DNA of 64,000 nt from Rhizobacter sp. Root1238 (GTDB lineage: Bacteria > Pseudomonadota > Gammaproteobacteria > Burkholderiales > Burkholderiaceae_C). A model generated the notes under the pieces. It was given only the letters and a program-made list of their open reading frames with translations, was not told where the DNA came from and ran no database searches. Of this stretch, positions 57,263 to 64,000 are shown in pieces. The stretch lies in NCBI RefSeq assembly GCF_001425825.1, contig NZ_LMDM01000015.1, positions 119,117 to 183,116 on the forward strand, given 5' to 3'. Each line of letters opens with the position of its first letter. Positions within the stretch are counted from its first letter, which is position 1. The translations under genes and the position numbers were made by a program.

Positions 57263-58141
57263 TCAGCGGCCCGTCCAGGGCGCGATGAACTCGATCAAGC
57301 GCTGCCGCGAGCGCTGCAGCGCCTCGGGGTTGCCGCCGACGTGCACGCCGTCGCCCGGATGCAGCCCGTTCGGCACCTCCGGGCGCAGGCGAACCGGCGC
57401 ATGCGAATCGAAGCCGTGATACGCCCCGGCATAACCCTCGATCTGCACCGCGGGGGTTCCCGCGCCGCTGTCGAGCGCTGCCCGTGCCGCGAGCGCGTGG
57501 CAGGGCTCGGCGGGCGTCCAGTCGTCGGCCTCGCCGACCAGCACCAGCAGCGGTGCCGACGGCTGGTAGCCGCGCCGCAGGTCGGCCTCGCAACCGGGGT
57601 AGAACGCGACCGCGAAGGCCGGCCGCAGCGGCGCCTCGCGCACCTCGCGCTGCCGCAGGTTGGTGGCCGACAGCACGGTGCTGCCACCGTTCGACCAGCC
57701 GACGAGGCCCAGCCGCTGCGCATCGACGTCGGGCCGTTGCGCCAGCCAGTGCAGCGACGCGAGCGCGTCGAGCCGGCGATTCGCCTGCGTCACCTGCCGC
57801 GTGCCGACGCGCTGCGTGCACAGCTCGGTCTCGCCGCGCGGCGTCAGCGAATCCACCACCAGCGCATGCATGCCTTGCTGGTTGAACAGCTGCGCGTACT
57901 CGCGCATGCGCTCGCCGAGCCAGCCGCGGTGGTCGTACGGGCCGCTGCAGCCATGCAGCAGCACGACCGCGGGCGCCTGCCGCCGGTCGACACCGAACCA
58001 CCAGGCCTTCAGCGCGACGACCGGGCCGCCACGACGATCCAGGCTGTCGAAGGCGACCTCGGTCTGCGCCTGCGCGCCGAACACCGCGGCGCAGCCCACG
58101 GCTGCCAGCAGGCACCGCCAACGCGACGCGACACGGCTCAC
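57263..58141 (-). CDS. Exported dienelactone hydrolase-like alpha/beta hydrolase
   Basis: 292 residues with signal peptide ending near AQAQ. Hydrolase motifs: VLLHGCSGPYDHRGW (oxyanion region), nucleophile elbow GWSNGGS, acid region LVGEADDW, and catalytic His in GAYHGFDSH. It belongs to the dienelactone hydrolase-type group; the substrate is unknown. Start GTG at 58141 overlaps the stop of the upstream gene (GTGA). Confidence 0.85.
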   Translation of the reverse strand: MSRVASRWRCLLAAVGCAAVFGAQAQTEVAFDSLDRRGGPVVALKAWWFGVDRRQAPAVVLLHGCSGPYDHRGWLGERMREYAQLFNQQGMHALVVDSLTPRGETELCTQRVGTRQVTQANRRLDALASLHWLAQRPDVDAQRLGLVGWSNGGSTVLSATNLRQREVREAPLRPAFAVAFYPGCEADLRRGYQPSAPLLVLVGEADDWTPAEPCHALAARAALDSGAGTPAVQIEGYAGAYHGFDSHAPVRLRPEVPNGLHPGDGVHVGGNPEALQRSRQRLIEFIAPWTGR

Positions 58142-58887
58142 GGTGCCCTGACGCCGTCCGGCGCGATGCCTGTCGCCGCCGGCATCGGCGCGAAATTCAG
58201 GGCCTGCGTCCCCGGCGTCGCGCTGAGCGTCGTCACCGCGCCGATGCCGAAGTCCTGCGAACCGCCGACGCGCCGATAGCGCCATTGCATCTGGGTGCGC
58301 CAGGCACCGGCGCGTTCGATGCTGCGTTCCACCTGCAGCTGCACGCGGGCCCCCTTGCCGGTCAGCTCGCCGGTCACCTCGACCAGCGCCAGCCGCAGCG
58401 CCGGTCCGGAGACCCGCTCGGCCCACACCGTGCAGCGCGAGCCTTCCGCGGCCACCAGCAGCACCCGGCTGTCGCTGCCCGGCGCGGCCAGCACCGTGCC
58501 GGGCTCGCCGGCGAGCAACTCGTCGGTGGAGCCGCGCATCGGGTCGACCGGCGAGAAACCCTGCGCAAGCGCCCAGTCGACCGCCGCGGCCGGCTGGCCT
58601 TCGGTCTGGATGCAGGCCTCGCGGAACAGGCGCGCCACCGCGCGCGGGTCGGCCCACAGCGAGCGCAGCGGCGCCGTCTCGGGCGCCGGCTCGGCGTCAG
58701 CGTTCTGCGCCGCCAGCGGCGTGATCAACTCCGCCGCCGAGGTCACCGGAAACGTCACCGCCGGCTCGATGACCGACGGTGGCACCGACTGCGCGGCGGA
58801 CAACGCCGGCCACGACATCCACAACGCCAGCACCGCCGCCTGCCCGATGCCTGCCACGACGGATCGATTGCCTCTGACCGTTGCCAC
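58138..58887 (-). CDS. Exported hypothetical protein
   Basis: 249 residues with start GTG at 58887 and AAGGG upstream (GTG at 58938 is possible). The signal peptide ends around ALSAAQS. The mature protein has a helical region (AVARLFREACIQTEGQPAAAVDWALAQGF) followed by a beta-rich part (SRCTVWAERVSG, RTQMQWRYRRVGG). The first part resembles a small domain seen in uncharacterised envelope proteins of NMCC_0638 type. It precedes a hydrolase gene in one operon. Confidence 0.65.
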   Translation of the reverse strand: MATVRGNRSVVAGIGQAAVLALWMSWPALSAAQSVPPSVIEPAVTFPVTSAAELITPLAAQNADAEPAPETAPLRSLWADPRAVARLFREACIQTEGQPAAAVDWALAQGFSPVDPMRGSTDELLAGEPGTVLAAPGSDSRVLLVAAEGSRCTVWAERVSGPALRLALVEVTGELTGKGARVQLQVERSIERAGAWRTQMQWRYRRVGGSQDFGIGAVTTLSATPGTQALNFAPMPAATGIAPDGVRAP

Positions 58888-59069
58888 GCCCTGCCCTTTC
58901 ACTGTTGCCGCATTGTCGAGGGGGCGATCCTCGCACACGCAGGCCGGTCAGTCCTTCCAGGCGTGCGGCAACGGGTCGACGCAGGCCTCGCCGACCGCTG
59001 CGCGCCGGCGTCGTCCGCCCGGCCGACTGGAAGCTGCCGTCTTGCAAGCTGGCAGGCCGATCGAGCAGG

Positions 59070-59594
59070 TCAGTTCCCGATGCGCGGCGGGTTCGGATGG
59101 AAGCGGACCATCGCGTGCGCATCCACATACAGCCCGTCGCGCAGCGCATACCCCTTGAACGTGCCTTCGACCTCGAAGCCGAACTTGCGGTACAGCCGCA
59201 GCGCGGCCGGGTTGTCGGTGTACACCGTCAGCTCGAGGCGCAGCGCACCGACCCAGTTGTCGGCGTAGTCGCACATCGCGGCCATCAGCGCGCTGCCGAC
59301 TCCCTTGCCTTGCGCCGACGGCGCCACCGAAATGCCCAGCACCAGCGCGTGGCGGCGGCGCAGGTGGGGCCCGACCGGGTGCAGCCCGGCGGTACCAACC
59401 ACCTCGCCATGCAGCTCGGCCACCAGCGGCAGGTCGGTCTTGCCGGGCGCGCAGGTGTCGGTCAGCCGCGCCTTCCACGAATGCGCATCGGAGTGGGGCA
59501 TCTGCATCAGCCCGGGGAACACCTGCGGGTCGCCCATGATGCGGGCGAAGGCGGCGGCGTCATCGGGGTTGGCACGCCGGAGGGTGATCGTCAT
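59070..59594 (-). CDS. GNAT N-acetyltransferase, AaaT/YhhY-like
   Basis: 174-residue GNAT enzyme. The acetyl-CoA-binding motif GISVAPSAQGKGVGSALMAAM and the following LRLELTVYTDNPAALRLYRKFGFEVEGTFKGYAL line up with E. coli YhhY/AaaT, an L-amino-acid N-acetyltransferase. The N-terminus MTITLRRANPDDAAAF is standard. The gene stands alone; the substrate is inferred from similarity only. Confidence 0.85.
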   Translation of the reverse strand: MTITLRRANPDDAAAFARIMGDPQVFPGLMQMPHSDAHSWKARLTDTCAPGKTDLPLVAELHGEVVGTAGLHPVGPHLRRRHALVLGISVAPSAQGKGVGSALMAAMCDYADNWVGALRLELTVYTDNPAALRLYRKFGFEVEGTFKGYALRDGLYVDAHAMVRFHPNPPRIGN

Positions 59595-59743
59595 GCATGA
59601 CCTTTGGCAGTTGTCGCAAGCCCGCGCAGCTTACCTGCCCCGACTTCGGGCTGACGTACGACCGTTCGCTTGCAGCAGCGCACCGCCCGCGTGCGGCATG
59701 CACACTGCATTCACGATCAGCCACTCCCGCACGCCCTGCCACC

Positions 59744-60301
59744 GTGAACACCACCACCACTTCGAATGAGTTCCTGTCCGAGATGTCCCTGCTGATGGGG
59801 CTGCCGCAGGGCGGCGCCACCGCGTTGCAGGACAGTTCGGCGTTCTGGGGCCCCGGCGGCCTGCTGTGCCGGCTGCAGATGCAGCATGACGGCGCGGTCA
59901 CCGCGGTGCGCCCGCAGGTGCTGCTGCCGATGCTGGCCCGCGAACTCGCGGGACTGCGCGTCGAGCAGATGATGGCGATGCAGCAGGCCGTGATGATCGA
60001 GTACGGCTGGATGCTCGGGCTGTCGTCCGAAGGCATGCTGCAGCTGAGCCCGCTGAAGTGGATCGAGCAGCCGAGCGACGCGGTTGCGGCACTCGACCTC
60101 GGTCATGCGGTGGGGATGCAGGCGTTGGAGAGCTTGTTCGTCGATGACGACAGCGAGGCGGACGATGGGGCTGAACTGCGGGCCGCCAAGCTTGGTTCCA
60201 AAGGCAGTCCGATGTTGGGTGCCGAACGCTTCGACGACCTGGCCGATGATTTCGACATGCCGTGGGATGAAGGCGGCCGCACCCGGCCCATATTGCACTG
60301 A
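59744..60301 (+). CDS. Hypothetical protein with type III chaperone-like layout
   Basis: 185 residues from the GTG at 59744. The core reads GLLCRLQMQHDGAVTAVRPQ, then ELAGLRVEQMMAMQQAVMIEYGWMLGLSSEGMLQLSPL, then AALDLGHAVGMQALES. The order of a beta sheet, a helix, a Gly-Leu loop and a helix resembles the CesT/Tir chaperone family of type III secretion. No secretion genes are near. The C-terminus is acidic (VDDDSEADDGAE). The assignment is a structural guess only. Confidence 0.6.
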   Translation: MNTTTTSNEFLSEMSLLMGLPQGGATALQDSSAFWGPGGLLCRLQMQHDGAVTAVRPQVLLPMLARELAGLRVEQMMAMQQAVMIEYGWMLGLSSEGMLQLSPLKWIEQPSDAVAALDLGHAVGMQALESLFVDDDSEADDGAELRAAKLGSKGSPMLGAERFDDLADDFDMPWDEGGRTRPILH

Positions 60302-60453
60302 ATTGCGGCGGCTGCCGTTGCTGCGACAGGTGGGTGGAGATCGCAGCTGCGTGGCATGGGCAGCGACGGCATCGGCTGCATGTAGCGATGCCTCGCATAG
60401 AAGCCTGACGGTCTCAAGTCTGGCAAGGGTGATGGACATTTACCACCCAATGC

Positions 60454-60480
60454 AACAAGGGCCGAGCAGCGGCCCTTGTT
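60454..60480. terminator. Hairpin terminator between convergent genes
   Basis: AACAAGGGCC at 60454-60463 pairs perfectly with GGCCCTTGTT at 60471-60480 around a seven-base loop. It lies 21 bases after the end of the minus-strand DUF1493 gene and 150 bases after the + strand gene, so it can serve both. Confidence 0.75.
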
Positions 60481-60501
60481 CATTTCGTGGCTTCAATGTT
60501 T

Positions 60502-60849
60502 CTAGTCATGCGCTGCTCGATTCACCAGTTCGACCAGATCCTTGATGAACAGAGGGTCGAGAGACTGAGCGCCACGAACACCAGCACCTCCCAGGATGCG
60601 ACGGAAGAAGCTCATCGGTGATGCACCAGCTTCAGGGCCAACGTAGTGCGCATTGGCGAACGATTCGATGTCCACCGCAAATCTCTTGGTAAATGCATCC
60701 AACAGTTCCGCACCGTCATCACCGTCAACCCCCAGATCTAGATTGATGCGGGTCTCAAGCGTCATGGTGGTCGACGCCGGCAATCTCAGGTTCGCCCTGA
60801 GCCAACTCATTACGTCTTCAGCGAGATTACTTTGGTGCGCACTTGTCAT
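60502..60849 (-). CDS. DUF1493 family acyl-carrier-like protein
   Basis: 115 residues from ATG 60849. VMSWLRANLRLPASTTMTLETRINLDLGVDGDDGAELLDAF matches the DUF1493 core, with the characteristic LGVDGDDGAEL loop. The family has an acyl-carrier-protein-like fold, lacks an obvious phosphopantetheine Ser, and is of unknown function. It is in the AT-richer segment next to the RHS genes, and its start overlaps a short Cys-rich open frame. Confidence 0.8.
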   Translation of the reverse strand: MTSAHQSNLAEDVMSWLRANLRLPASTTMTLETRINLDLGVDGDDGAELLDAFTKRFAVDIESFANAHYVGPEAGASPMSFFRRILGGAGVRGAQSLDPLFIKDLVELVNRAAHD

Positions 60850-60938
60850 CTTCGCATTTGACCTTGCATTGGTACACCTGGCATCCATCAATCAAAAGCA
60901 ATACCCAGCCAACACCTGGAATCCAACAACCAGGACCG

Positions 60939-61400
60939 TCATCTGCGGTCCGCGATCCAGGTCAACATATCTAACGCTGCAATTGCGCTTGGATCCAAGT
61001 CCCGCAAAGCAGTCGGGTCCAATTTCCTGATAAGCGCCTGCTGACTTGTGGACAAAGCCTTATTCGCAATAACCTGTAGAGCCTCCCTGATTTCCGCTTC
61101 TCGACTGGAGCCGCGGTCAGCTGTCCTGCTTAGCGGAAGAACCCCGCCAATATAATTAACAAGAAGCAACTGTTGACGAGCACGCTCGATATTCATTTTT
61201 CCAATGCGAGCCACGCCTACAATACGGCCGTCGTTGCCCGCAATGACGATCTCCATTGAGCCGCCATCCGGGAAAGCTCGTACATCGATGATTTTCAATG
61301 GGCGATCCAACCCGTTGGGAGTCAACATCAGCGCCGAAGCGAGCAGCCATACCAATCCAATCACCACAACCAGAACAATTGTCGTAAATGCTCGCTTCAT
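60939..61400 (-). CDS. Hypothetical single-pass membrane protein
   Basis: 153 residues. The N-terminal anchor is TTIVLVVVIGLVWLLASALML. The rest reads IDVRAFPDGGSMEIVIAGNDGRIVGVARIG, then REAEIREALQVIANKALSTSQQALIRKL. No family is recognised. It starts three bases after the LRR-like gene on the minus strand, so both belong to the RHS-adjacent operon. Confidence 0.65.
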   Translation of the reverse strand: MKRAFTTIVLVVVIGLVWLLASALMLTPNGLDRPLKIIDVRAFPDGGSMEIVIAGNDGRIVGVARIGKMNIERARQQLLLVNYIGGVLPLSRTADRGSSREAEIREALQVIANKALSTSQQALIRKLDPTALRDLDPSAIAALDMLTWIADRR

Positions 61401-61403
61401 TGC

Positions 61404-61865
61404 TCAGAATGACGAGTTTGGATTGAATGCCATTTTTACCTCCATCACCTGAAAGAACCTGTCCATCTCATCCTGCTCATACTGCGAAAATCTTGCCGTC
61501 TCCAAGGACTTCACTGACTCAAGAACTTTGAGCGATCCGTCAGCGGGTCGAACACCAAACAACTCGACATGTCGGAGCGCCGTCAGCCCCAATAACGGCC
61601 GCAATGAATCAAGCTCGAGGGTTTTGTTTGCGCGATCCCAAGACGGCGATGTCGCCAGTGAAAGGGAAGTCAAGCCGATCAAGCTTTTCAGTGGCTCGAT
61701 ATTTTTGATGTTTGGCAAGTGAACCACACGTAGATATCTAAGCCGCCGAAGCCTCGAAAGAAAATCAAAACTATCATCCGGAAGAGATGCAATCACAAGC
61801 TTTTCGAGATTTGTCATTTGAGATATTTCCGCAAAACTCCTGTATTTGCAATTCCATACGCGCAA
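61404..61865 (-). CDS. LRR-like protein, N-terminus uncertain or truncated
   Basis: 153 residues from a TTG at 61865. It shows leucine-rich repeats (MTNLEKLVIASLPD, RLRYLRVVHLPNIKNIEPLKSLIGLTSLSLA, LTALRHVELFGV). The repeat-like sequence continues upstream without a stop to the TGA at 61926-61928, with no ATG or GTG in between, so the true start or an N-terminal part seems lost. LRR proteins sometimes act as immunity or recognition proteins; the position downstream of an RHS gene fits, but this is inference. Confidence 0.6.
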   Translation of the reverse strand: MRVWNCKYRSFAEISQMTNLEKLVIASLPDDSFDFLSRLRRLRYLRVVHLPNIKNIEPLKSLIGLTSLSLATSPSWDRANKTLELDSLRPLLGLTALRHVELFGVRPADGSLKVLESVKSLETARFSQYEQDEMDRFFQVMEVKMAFNPNSSF

Positions 61866-61947
61866 TTTTTGAATTGACAGCGGTGGCCAACGCCCGGGAA
61901 ATTCCGAGATGCATCTTTCATCAAATCAAGTTTTTGATCCACGCCTA

Positions 61948-62091
61948 TTTACCCTGGTCACCAAGCAACCGCGCGCCCACTGCATAGCTTCCGTGTACCA
62001 ATCTCTGTCTTTCGCGATAGAGTTGTTGCACTTCAGACTTGAGACCGCCATCTTCTACTCCGATAGCCCGAGCACTTGTATCAGCCGAGCC
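61948..62091 (-). pseudogene. Short coding-like remnant with HEPN-type motif
   Basis: A 48-codon open stretch lies between stops (TAA at 62092-62094 and TAG at 61945-61947). It reads EVQQLYRERQRLVHGSYAVG, like the RxxxxH motif and helix of Apea-type HEPN proteins. No ATG is present, and it overlaps the end of the immunity-candidate gene in another frame. It looks like a gene relic. Confidence 0.35.
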
Positions 62092-62573
62092 TTAGCATCT
62101 GCATCGGACGAAAGATGACTGACAACCCATCCAATATCAATATCGTCCAACGACCAACCTTCCTCAAACCAATGGCGAACCCAAGGCCTAAAGTAGTTTA
62201 TTGACTTTGATCCGGAAGGGCTAGATACATCCAAACTGGCAACTCCGAAGCTCAGGATTTGAACTCCATATCGTCGCCATCGGACGTTCAGATCTTTTAA
62301 GGAAAAATCATCGTGCCCGTCGAAAAATCGCCACTCATTTTCCGCAAAATACACCGCCAAAAATATCCGAAGAGGCTTCCCTCTTAATATGCTGACAACT
62401 TTGGAACCGAATCCGACGGGCTTACCTTTTTCCGCAATGCAGCTTGATAGCACCTTGAATGACGCATTTGACGTATCCAACTCAAAGAATTCAGTTTCCC
62501 ACGGCGCTCCGCTTGTCAGATTTCGCAGTACAACTTTCCGATGCGACTTCGAGCGATCATTGATGAAGGTCAT
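62055..62573 (-). CDS. Immunity-protein candidate for the RHS toxin
   Basis: 172 residues from ATG 62573, overlapping the RHS stop codon (ATGA), the usual position for an immunity gene. The sequence (TSGAPWETEFFELDTS, LRIFLAVYFAENEWRFFDGHDDF, YFRPWVRHWFEEGWSLDDIDIGWVVSHLSSD) is small, soluble, acidic and matches no family I know. The base composition is AT-richer than the housekeeping genes. The role is inferred from position only; a GTG at 62582 is an alternative start. Confidence 0.65.
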   Translation of the reverse strand: MTFINDRSKSHRKVVLRNLTSGAPWETEFFELDTSNASFKVLSSCIAEKGKPVGFGSKVVSILRGKPLRIFLAVYFAENEWRFFDGHDDFSLKDLNVRWRRYGVQILSFGVASLDVSSPSGSKSINYFRPWVRHWFEEGWSLDDIDIGWVVSHLSSDADAKARLIQVLGLSE

Positions 62574-64000
62574 TTTTGGCACTCACAAATTGCCCCCTCG
62601 GGATTAAACAGCTGACGGATCACAGCGACTCCTCCCAAGCCGAGTATTCCCGCATTCCATCTTGGATTTGAAATGCCCGCCCGTCCGATTGCGTATGCAT
62701 CGCCTCTCAATGCCGCTTTGGCAAGGATATTCTCGAGCGAAGGATCGCGGTCCAGCGAATTTATCAGAGGCCTCATGATGGATCTATATTCGCTTTTTGC
62801 TGCAGCGCGAGCTGCATAGGCCGCCTCCACAGTGGCGGCACCTTTCGGAATGGATGCAACCCTTGACATGTAGCCGAGCCTTCCAGCTATTGGAAATAGC
62901 GTTGTGTACCATTGTCCTGCATCGCGCATCGCTTGATACGCGGGGGTGCATTTCACCCCACCATCAATGTCCCAGCCGGCGCGGATCGATCTGCTTGGAC
63001 TGAAACCAAAAAAACTTATTCCGTCACCAAATCCCGTTACGGCGTCCACCAATCCTTGATCTGGCGTAGGCAAATCTGCCGCACTCCACAGCCCGTTCGG
63101 ATCTATCGAGAGCAATGGGTTTCCCTCAACGTAGGCAAAGGTATTGATCCCACCGACCAGTCCTGCCGGATCCGATTGCGTGTAACCACCTTTTGAGGAG
63201 TCGTAGCTGCGGAAGTAGTTGTACCAAAGCCCGCTCTCCGCATCCGCGTACTGCCCCGGGGAGCGCAGGTTCTGCGTGAAGACCCCCAGCCCGCTCGGAT
63301 TGTTCGCCGGCGCCGTGGTGCCGAAGGGCTCGGCCAGCCAGTGCCAACGCACCCGGTTGAAGCGCAGGTTCTGCGTGAAGACCCCCAGCCCGCTCGGATT
63401 GTTCGCCGGCGCCGTGGTGCCGAAGGGCTCGGCCAGCCAGTGCCAACGCACCCGGTTGCTGGTGTCCACCACCACCCTCGGTGCATTCAGATGATCGGCG
63501 TGGATGTAGGTGATGAGCGGCGGGCCGCTCGCGTTGGCCGGGTCCGGCATGAACATCGCCACCGGGATGTTGTCCAGCCACACGTATTCGCGGATCGCCT
63601 GGCCCGTCTGGACCACCACCCTCGGTGCATTCAGGTGATCGGCGTGGATGTAGGTGATGAGCGGCGGGCCGCTCGCGTTGGCCGGGTCCGGCATGAACAT
63701 CGCCACCGGGATGTTGTCCAGCCACACGTATTCGCGGATCGCCTGGCCCGTCTGGTCGTATTCGCCCAGCAGTTGGCCTTCGAGGTCGTACACGAAGACG
63801 ATCACCTCGCCGGTGCTCGTCACCTTGCGGATGCGCCTTCTGCTTGCGTCGTAGTCGTAGCTGCCGGTCACGCCCGCCTTCGTGATGCTCGCGATCGAGC
63901 CGTTCAGCCCGTAGGTCGCGGTGTACGCCGCGCTGTCGCTGATCGTGTTGCCGGCGCTGTCGTAGCCGAAGCTCCTGGCCGGGTTCGTGATGCTGCTCAG
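62570..64000 (-). CDS. RHS-repeat polymorphic toxin, C-terminal part (runs off window edge)
   Basis: At least 476 codons, open to the right edge. The left-to-right (5' to 3') order is RHS/YD repeats, two in-frame tandem duplications (63262-63458 and 63468-63755), and the core-ending region (YNYFRSYDSSKGGYTQSDPAGLVGG and NPLLSIDPNGL). After DPNGL (about 63086) a ~170-residue variable C-terminus begins with DAVTGFGDGISFFGFSPSRSIR and ends ICECQK. This part is AT-richer and has no recognised toxin motif. RHS proteins deliver C-terminal toxins to neighbouring bacteria, usually by type VI secretion. The immunity candidate overlaps the stop. Confidence 0.88.
   Translation of the reverse strand: MSSITNPARSFGYDSAGNTISDSAAYTATYGLNGSIASITKAGVTGSYDYDASRRRIRKVTSTGEVIVFVYDLEGQLLGEYDQTGQAIREYVWLDNIPVAMFMPDPANASGPPLITYIHADHLNAPRVVVQTGQAIREYVWLDNIPVAMFMPDPANASGPPLITYIHADHLNAPRVVVDTSNRVRWHWLAEPFGTTAPANNPSGLGVFTQNLRFNRVRWHWLAEPFGTTAPANNPSGLGVFTQNLRSPGQYADAESGLWYNYFRSYDSSKGGYTQSDPAGLVGGINTFAYVEGNPLLSIDPNGLWSAADLPTPDQGLVDAVTGFGDGISFFGFSPSRSIRAGWDIDGGVKCTPAYQAMRDAGQWYTTLFPIAGRLGYMSRVASIPKGAATVEAAYAARAAAKSEYRSIMRPLINSLDRDPSLENILAKAALRGDAYAIGRAGISNPRWNAGILGLGGVAVIRQLFNPEGAICECQK
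63262..63458. repeat. 98-base in-frame tandem duplication in RHS gene
   Basis: Bases 63262-63359 recur exactly at 63361-63458, offset 99 bases (33 codons). This duplicates the core segment NRVRWHWLAEPFGTTAPANN and the residues after it. Confidence 0.9.
63468..63755. repeat. 144-base in-frame tandem duplication in RHS gene
   Basis: Two copies of a 144-base unit (63468-63611 and 63612-63755) differ at one base (A at 63491, G at 63635). They duplicate the segment from QTGQAIREYVWLDNIP to ADHLNAPRVVV. Confidence 0.9.

Noticed and set aside
61926..62051. ATG-started 41-codon minus-strand frame after the immunity candidate
   Set aside because: Basic, low-complexity peptide without features; the alternative frame in the same DNA is more protein-like, so it was not called a gene.
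63262..63755. CRISPR-like repeat array
   Set aside because: Repeats are coding, in frame and tandem without unique spacers of uniform size; they belong to the RHS gene.

Overview
The window is a GC-rich (roughly two thirds G+C by eye) chromosomal segment of a betaproteobacterium, most likely order Burkholderiales near the Rubrivivax/Leptothrix/Roseateles lineages. Supporting this are the gene content and order (ribonuclease G, maf, rlmH, rsfS, nadD, hemF, purD, yebC), the tolB-pal-cpoB cluster, and two copies of the TTCGACAGGCTCAGGGCGAACGG-type palindromic repeat common in that order. The genus assignment is inference.

Layout. 1-4.1 kb: the end of a type I secretion ABC transporter gene, preceded in the same operon by a TPR/GT41 (O-GlcNAc transferase-like) protein glycosyltransferase. 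4.3-7.2 kb: aconitase AcnA and a palindromic repeat. 7.2-14.2 kb: small redox and lipoprotein genes, an M14 carboxypeptidase, a UvrA-like ATPase, and unnamed small genes. 14.2-18.1 kb: two tRNA-Lys genes, tcdA, and cpoB-pal-tolB. 18.1-27.6 kb: an LPS/surface-glycan cluster (GT2, MsbA-like flippase, further glycosyltransferases of GT2, GT4 and GT9 type, DUF5672, a WbsX/GH99-like protein and a methyltransferase), mostly stitched by 4-base ATGA overlaps. 27.6-34.5 kb: a tightly packed minus-strand housekeeping run (rng, maf, rlmH, rsfS, nadD, hemF, purD, yebC). 34.6-47.3 kb: HerA-like ATPase, an M14 lipoprotein, a LytS/LytTR-type two-component pair, a secreted Tyr/Pro-repeat protein, glnS, an M48 lipoprotein and several hypotheticals. 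47.5-57.3 kb: a YHYH/SCO pair followed by a signalling block (atypical winged-helix regulator, type IV pilin-like protein, BaeSR-type pair, an OmpR-type regulator, a degenerate PAS histidine kinase and a diguanylate cyclase). 57.3-60.5 kb: hydrolase, acetyltransferase and unknowns. 60.5-64 kb: a clearly AT-richer RHS polymorphic-toxin locus containing the C-terminal end of an RHS gene, an immunity candidate, and degraded-looking small genes.

How the parts work together. The left-edge operon is consistent with glycosylation coupled to type I secretion of a large surface protein that is not in the window. The 18-27 kb block builds and flips a lipid-linked glycan. The 47-57 kb block looks like a sensory module that includes a pilin gene. 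The right edge is an interbacterial-competition locus showing toxin/immunity turnover.

Regulatory reading by eye found two CGTGA-N6-TCACG sites (upstream of acnA and of glnS) with a CRP/FNR-like layout. It also found two perfect palindromes in the leaders of exported-protein genes and a 22-base-spaced direct repeat in the divergent promoter at 25.7 kb. No rRNA, CRISPR array, insertion sequence, integrase or replication origin was seen. No stretch longer than 300 bases lacks a gene.
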